Of a stretch of DNA of 16,052 bases, positions 14,716 to 16,052 are shown one piece after another. The first letter of the stretch is position 1, and every line of letters begins with the position of its first letter. Source of the DNA: JBLHKE01 sp047619485 (lineage in GTDB: Bacteria > Verrucomicrobiota > Verrucomicrobiia > Verrucomicrobiales > DEV007); NCBI GenBank assembly GCA_047619485.1, contig JBLHKE010000083.1:1-16052 (forward strand), given 5' to 3'. The position numbers and the translations under genes are program-made. The notes below the pieces were generated by a model. The model did not search any database and was not told the origin of the DNA. It saw only the letters and a list, made by a program, of their open reading frames with translations.

Positions 14716-14883
14716 CTAGGAGTCTGTCGGACTTAGATGATTTCGAGCAAAACGTTTTAGAATTCAGTCATAATCCGCTGTCCGATGCAGGAGTATATTG
14801 GAATATCCGCCAAAGCGGAGGGTGGATTTGGGCGAATTCTAAAACGATTGTTGCCGGATCAGGTAAGTCCGACAGGCTCCTAG
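14716..14883. mobile_element. MITE-like element with 16-bp inverted ends and CTAG target duplication
   Basis: The ends GAGTCTGTCGGACTTA (14720-14735) and TAAGTCCGACAGGCTC (14864-14879) are inverted repeats with one mismatch. Both are flanked directly by CTAG (14716-14719 and 14880-14883), a 4-bp target duplication of the kind made by IS5-group elements. A further internal inverted repeat of 13 bp (14753-14765 with 14834-14846) lets the whole 160-bp element fold into a long hairpin. It contains no gene, so it would depend on a transposase encoded elsewhere. It is inserted eight bases after the stop codon of the outer-membrane protein gene, where the hairpin could serve as or replace a terminator. 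Confidence 0.85.
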
Positions 14884-14891
14884 GATCGAGA

Positions 14892-16052
14892 CTAAAACTC
14901 GATGCCGATGCCGAGGTAGGGGCCTTTCGTGACCACGTCGTAGGAAAACCCTCCCGACTGGTAGTCGATGCTCAGATATCTGTAGCCGAGTTCGACGGTG
15001 GTCCTCTCGTTCATCTGGTAACCGAGGCCTCCGAAGAAGTTCATAGTCAGGTCGGAATTGACACCGAACCCACCGACGTCACCACGCGCTGAGACATGCC
15101 AGCGATCCGCGATCGCATACTGGGAACGCAGTCCGACGAACGGATCGACCCAACTTTTAGACGCGGCGATTTCCGAATCGGGAATCCGCTCGCTGATCTC
15201 CCTCTCCAAGGTTCTGGCGAGGTTTTTTTCGGCTTTTGCGAGCCGCTTCTCGGCCTGTTTGCGGATTTTGCTACGTGCTCCCCCGAGCGCGGCCGAGGCC
15301 TCGGCACGTGCTGCTTCGAGGCGCGCCTGCGCTGCTGCTTTTGCATATTCCTTGATGGCATCACCCACTGGGCCGGAGCCCGCGATGCCTCCACCGATAC
15401 CTCCTCCACCTCCGCCGATTCCCTCGTCGATGCGGTCGCGGATCGCGTCCTTGATCTCGTCGACTCTTCCGACCACGCGATCTTCGAGCGCTTCCGAAGC
15501 TGACGCGCGGAGATCCGCGATCAACGATGGCAGCCGACGATCGACCTCATCGCGGGCGGCATCGACCGCGCGATCGACGACAGCGGAGCTCAACCCTTCG
15601 CTGGCGCGGCGGACACCTGGGCTATCGATGGTCAGATCCAGCGTGCTGCCAAGGTAGACGTAGCGCGCACCGGCGAGCACATCGAGCCAGCCGCGCTCGC
15701 CCTCGAGAATCCGGTAGGATAGCGCCGCCTCAGCGAGGACTTGCTCGATGCCGACACTGACGTTTGAAAGCAAGGAACCCGGGGTATCGCCACCGACGGA
15801 CGCCTTAATATACATGCCATCAAGAATCAGGCCAAACCGGTCGTGTCGCAGCTCGAGCCCGGCTGCGGCAATCATGTCCAAGTTCTTGAGGATGTCATCG
15901 ATATCGGCATGGATGCCGGTGGTAAATCCCTTGATCGCCATCGTGCCATCGACACCAGCACCCCAGCCGGGGAGTGTCAGGGTCACGTCGAGCAAGGGCG
16001 AGGATCGCTCTGGGGCAGTCACGGGCGATGCGTCAACAACATCGGCTGAACC
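14892..16052 (-). CDS. Outer-membrane beta-barrel protein with a large helical/Gly-rich insertion, N-terminus beyond window
   Basis: Read leftward and open to the right edge, so the start and signal peptide are missing; 386 residues are seen. The first 145 or so residues and the last 87 look like an outer-membrane barrel: alternating strands, GARYVYLGS, VDPFVGLRSQYAIADRWHVSARGDVGGFGV, FFGGLGYQMNERTTVELGYRYLSIDY, and a C-terminal ...GIGIEF with final Phe, the BAM-recognition type end. Between them (about 145-299 from the edge) lies a highly charged helical region of about 150 residues, split by a Gly-rich hinge (about 211-224) and rich in Ala/Glu/Arg/Lys. By position it should leave the barrel between two strands. 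The TAG stop is at 14892-14894, and a MITE follows eight bases later. Ligand or transport function is unknown. Confidence 0.85.
   Translation of the reverse strand, partial: GSADVVDASPVTAPERSSPLLDVTLTLPGWGAGVDGTMAIKGFTTGIHADIDDILKNLDMIAAAGLELRHDRFGLILDGMYIKASVGGDTPGSLLSNVSVGIEQVLAEAALSYRILEGERGWLDVLAGARYVYLGSTLDLTIDSPGVRRASEGLSSAVVDRAVDAARDEVDRRLPSLIADLRASASEALEDRVVGRVDEIKDAIRDRIDEGIGGGGGGIGGGIAGSGPVGDAIKEYAKAAAQARLEAARAEASAALGGARSKIRKQAEKRLAKAEKNLARTLEREISERIPDSEIAASKSWVDPFVGLRSQYAIADRWHVSARGDVGGFGVNSDLTMNFFGGLGYQMNERTTVELGYRYLSIDYQSGGFSYDVVTKGPYLGIGIEF

Overview
The window looks like a chromosomal accessory region of a high-GC, Gram-negative, PVC-type bacterium, most likely Verrucomicrobiota; Planctomycetota is possible. 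The pointers are a serine/threonine kinase with an N-terminal zinc-ribbon-like segment, a BlaI/BlaR-like pair whose sensor domain is not penicillin-binding, a PafA-type phosphatase, many secreted proteins and lipoproteins, and an outer-membrane barrel. No rRNA or tRNA is visible, so the phylum is inferred from gene content only.

Left part (1-6087). A membrane serine/threonine kinase (minus strand) runs off the left edge. Next comes an uncharacterised secreted protein (minus). Divergent from it is a blaI/blaR-like pair preceded by three TACAnnTGTA operator boxes spaced exactly 25 bp apart. The BlaR-like protein has the M56 metalloprotease core but an unrecognised C-terminal sensor region.

Centre (about 6010-9560), the most interesting part. 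The end of blaR and two following small genes carry integron-type attC recombination sites. The attC of cassette A (8715-8840) has textbook geometry: R'' 7, spacer 5, L'' 8 with an extra G, L' 7, spacer 6, R' 7. In both complete cassettes the R'' box is the exact reverse complement of the R' box at that cassette's own left boundary, as expected if each was once a circle. For cassette A this holds only after a 2141-bp group II intron (6110-8250) is removed. That confirms both intron ends and shows the intron sits inside the attC R' box, 2 nt from the integrase crossover point. The intron's reverse transcriptase ORF has an in-frame amber codon. No integron integrase is in the window, so this is an orphan cassette array (CALIN-like). 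The coding ends of blaR and of cassette B read through attC-like DNA and share a similar charged tail. A third cassette begins at 9424 and appears cut off by the C-terminal remnant of a large serine recombinase (to 10352).

Then follows about 970 bp with no convincing gene (10353-11325).

Right part (11326-16052). A PafA-like alkaline phosphatase/phosphodiesterase gene is followed closely by a small putative lipoprotein gene, then a strong hairpin and a second small lipoprotein. On the minus strand lie a DUF4239 (bestrophin-like) membrane protein gene broken by a stop and a frameshift, a 160-bp MITE-like element with 16-bp inverted ends and a CTAG target duplication, and an outer-membrane beta-barrel protein with a large helical insertion that runs off the right edge.
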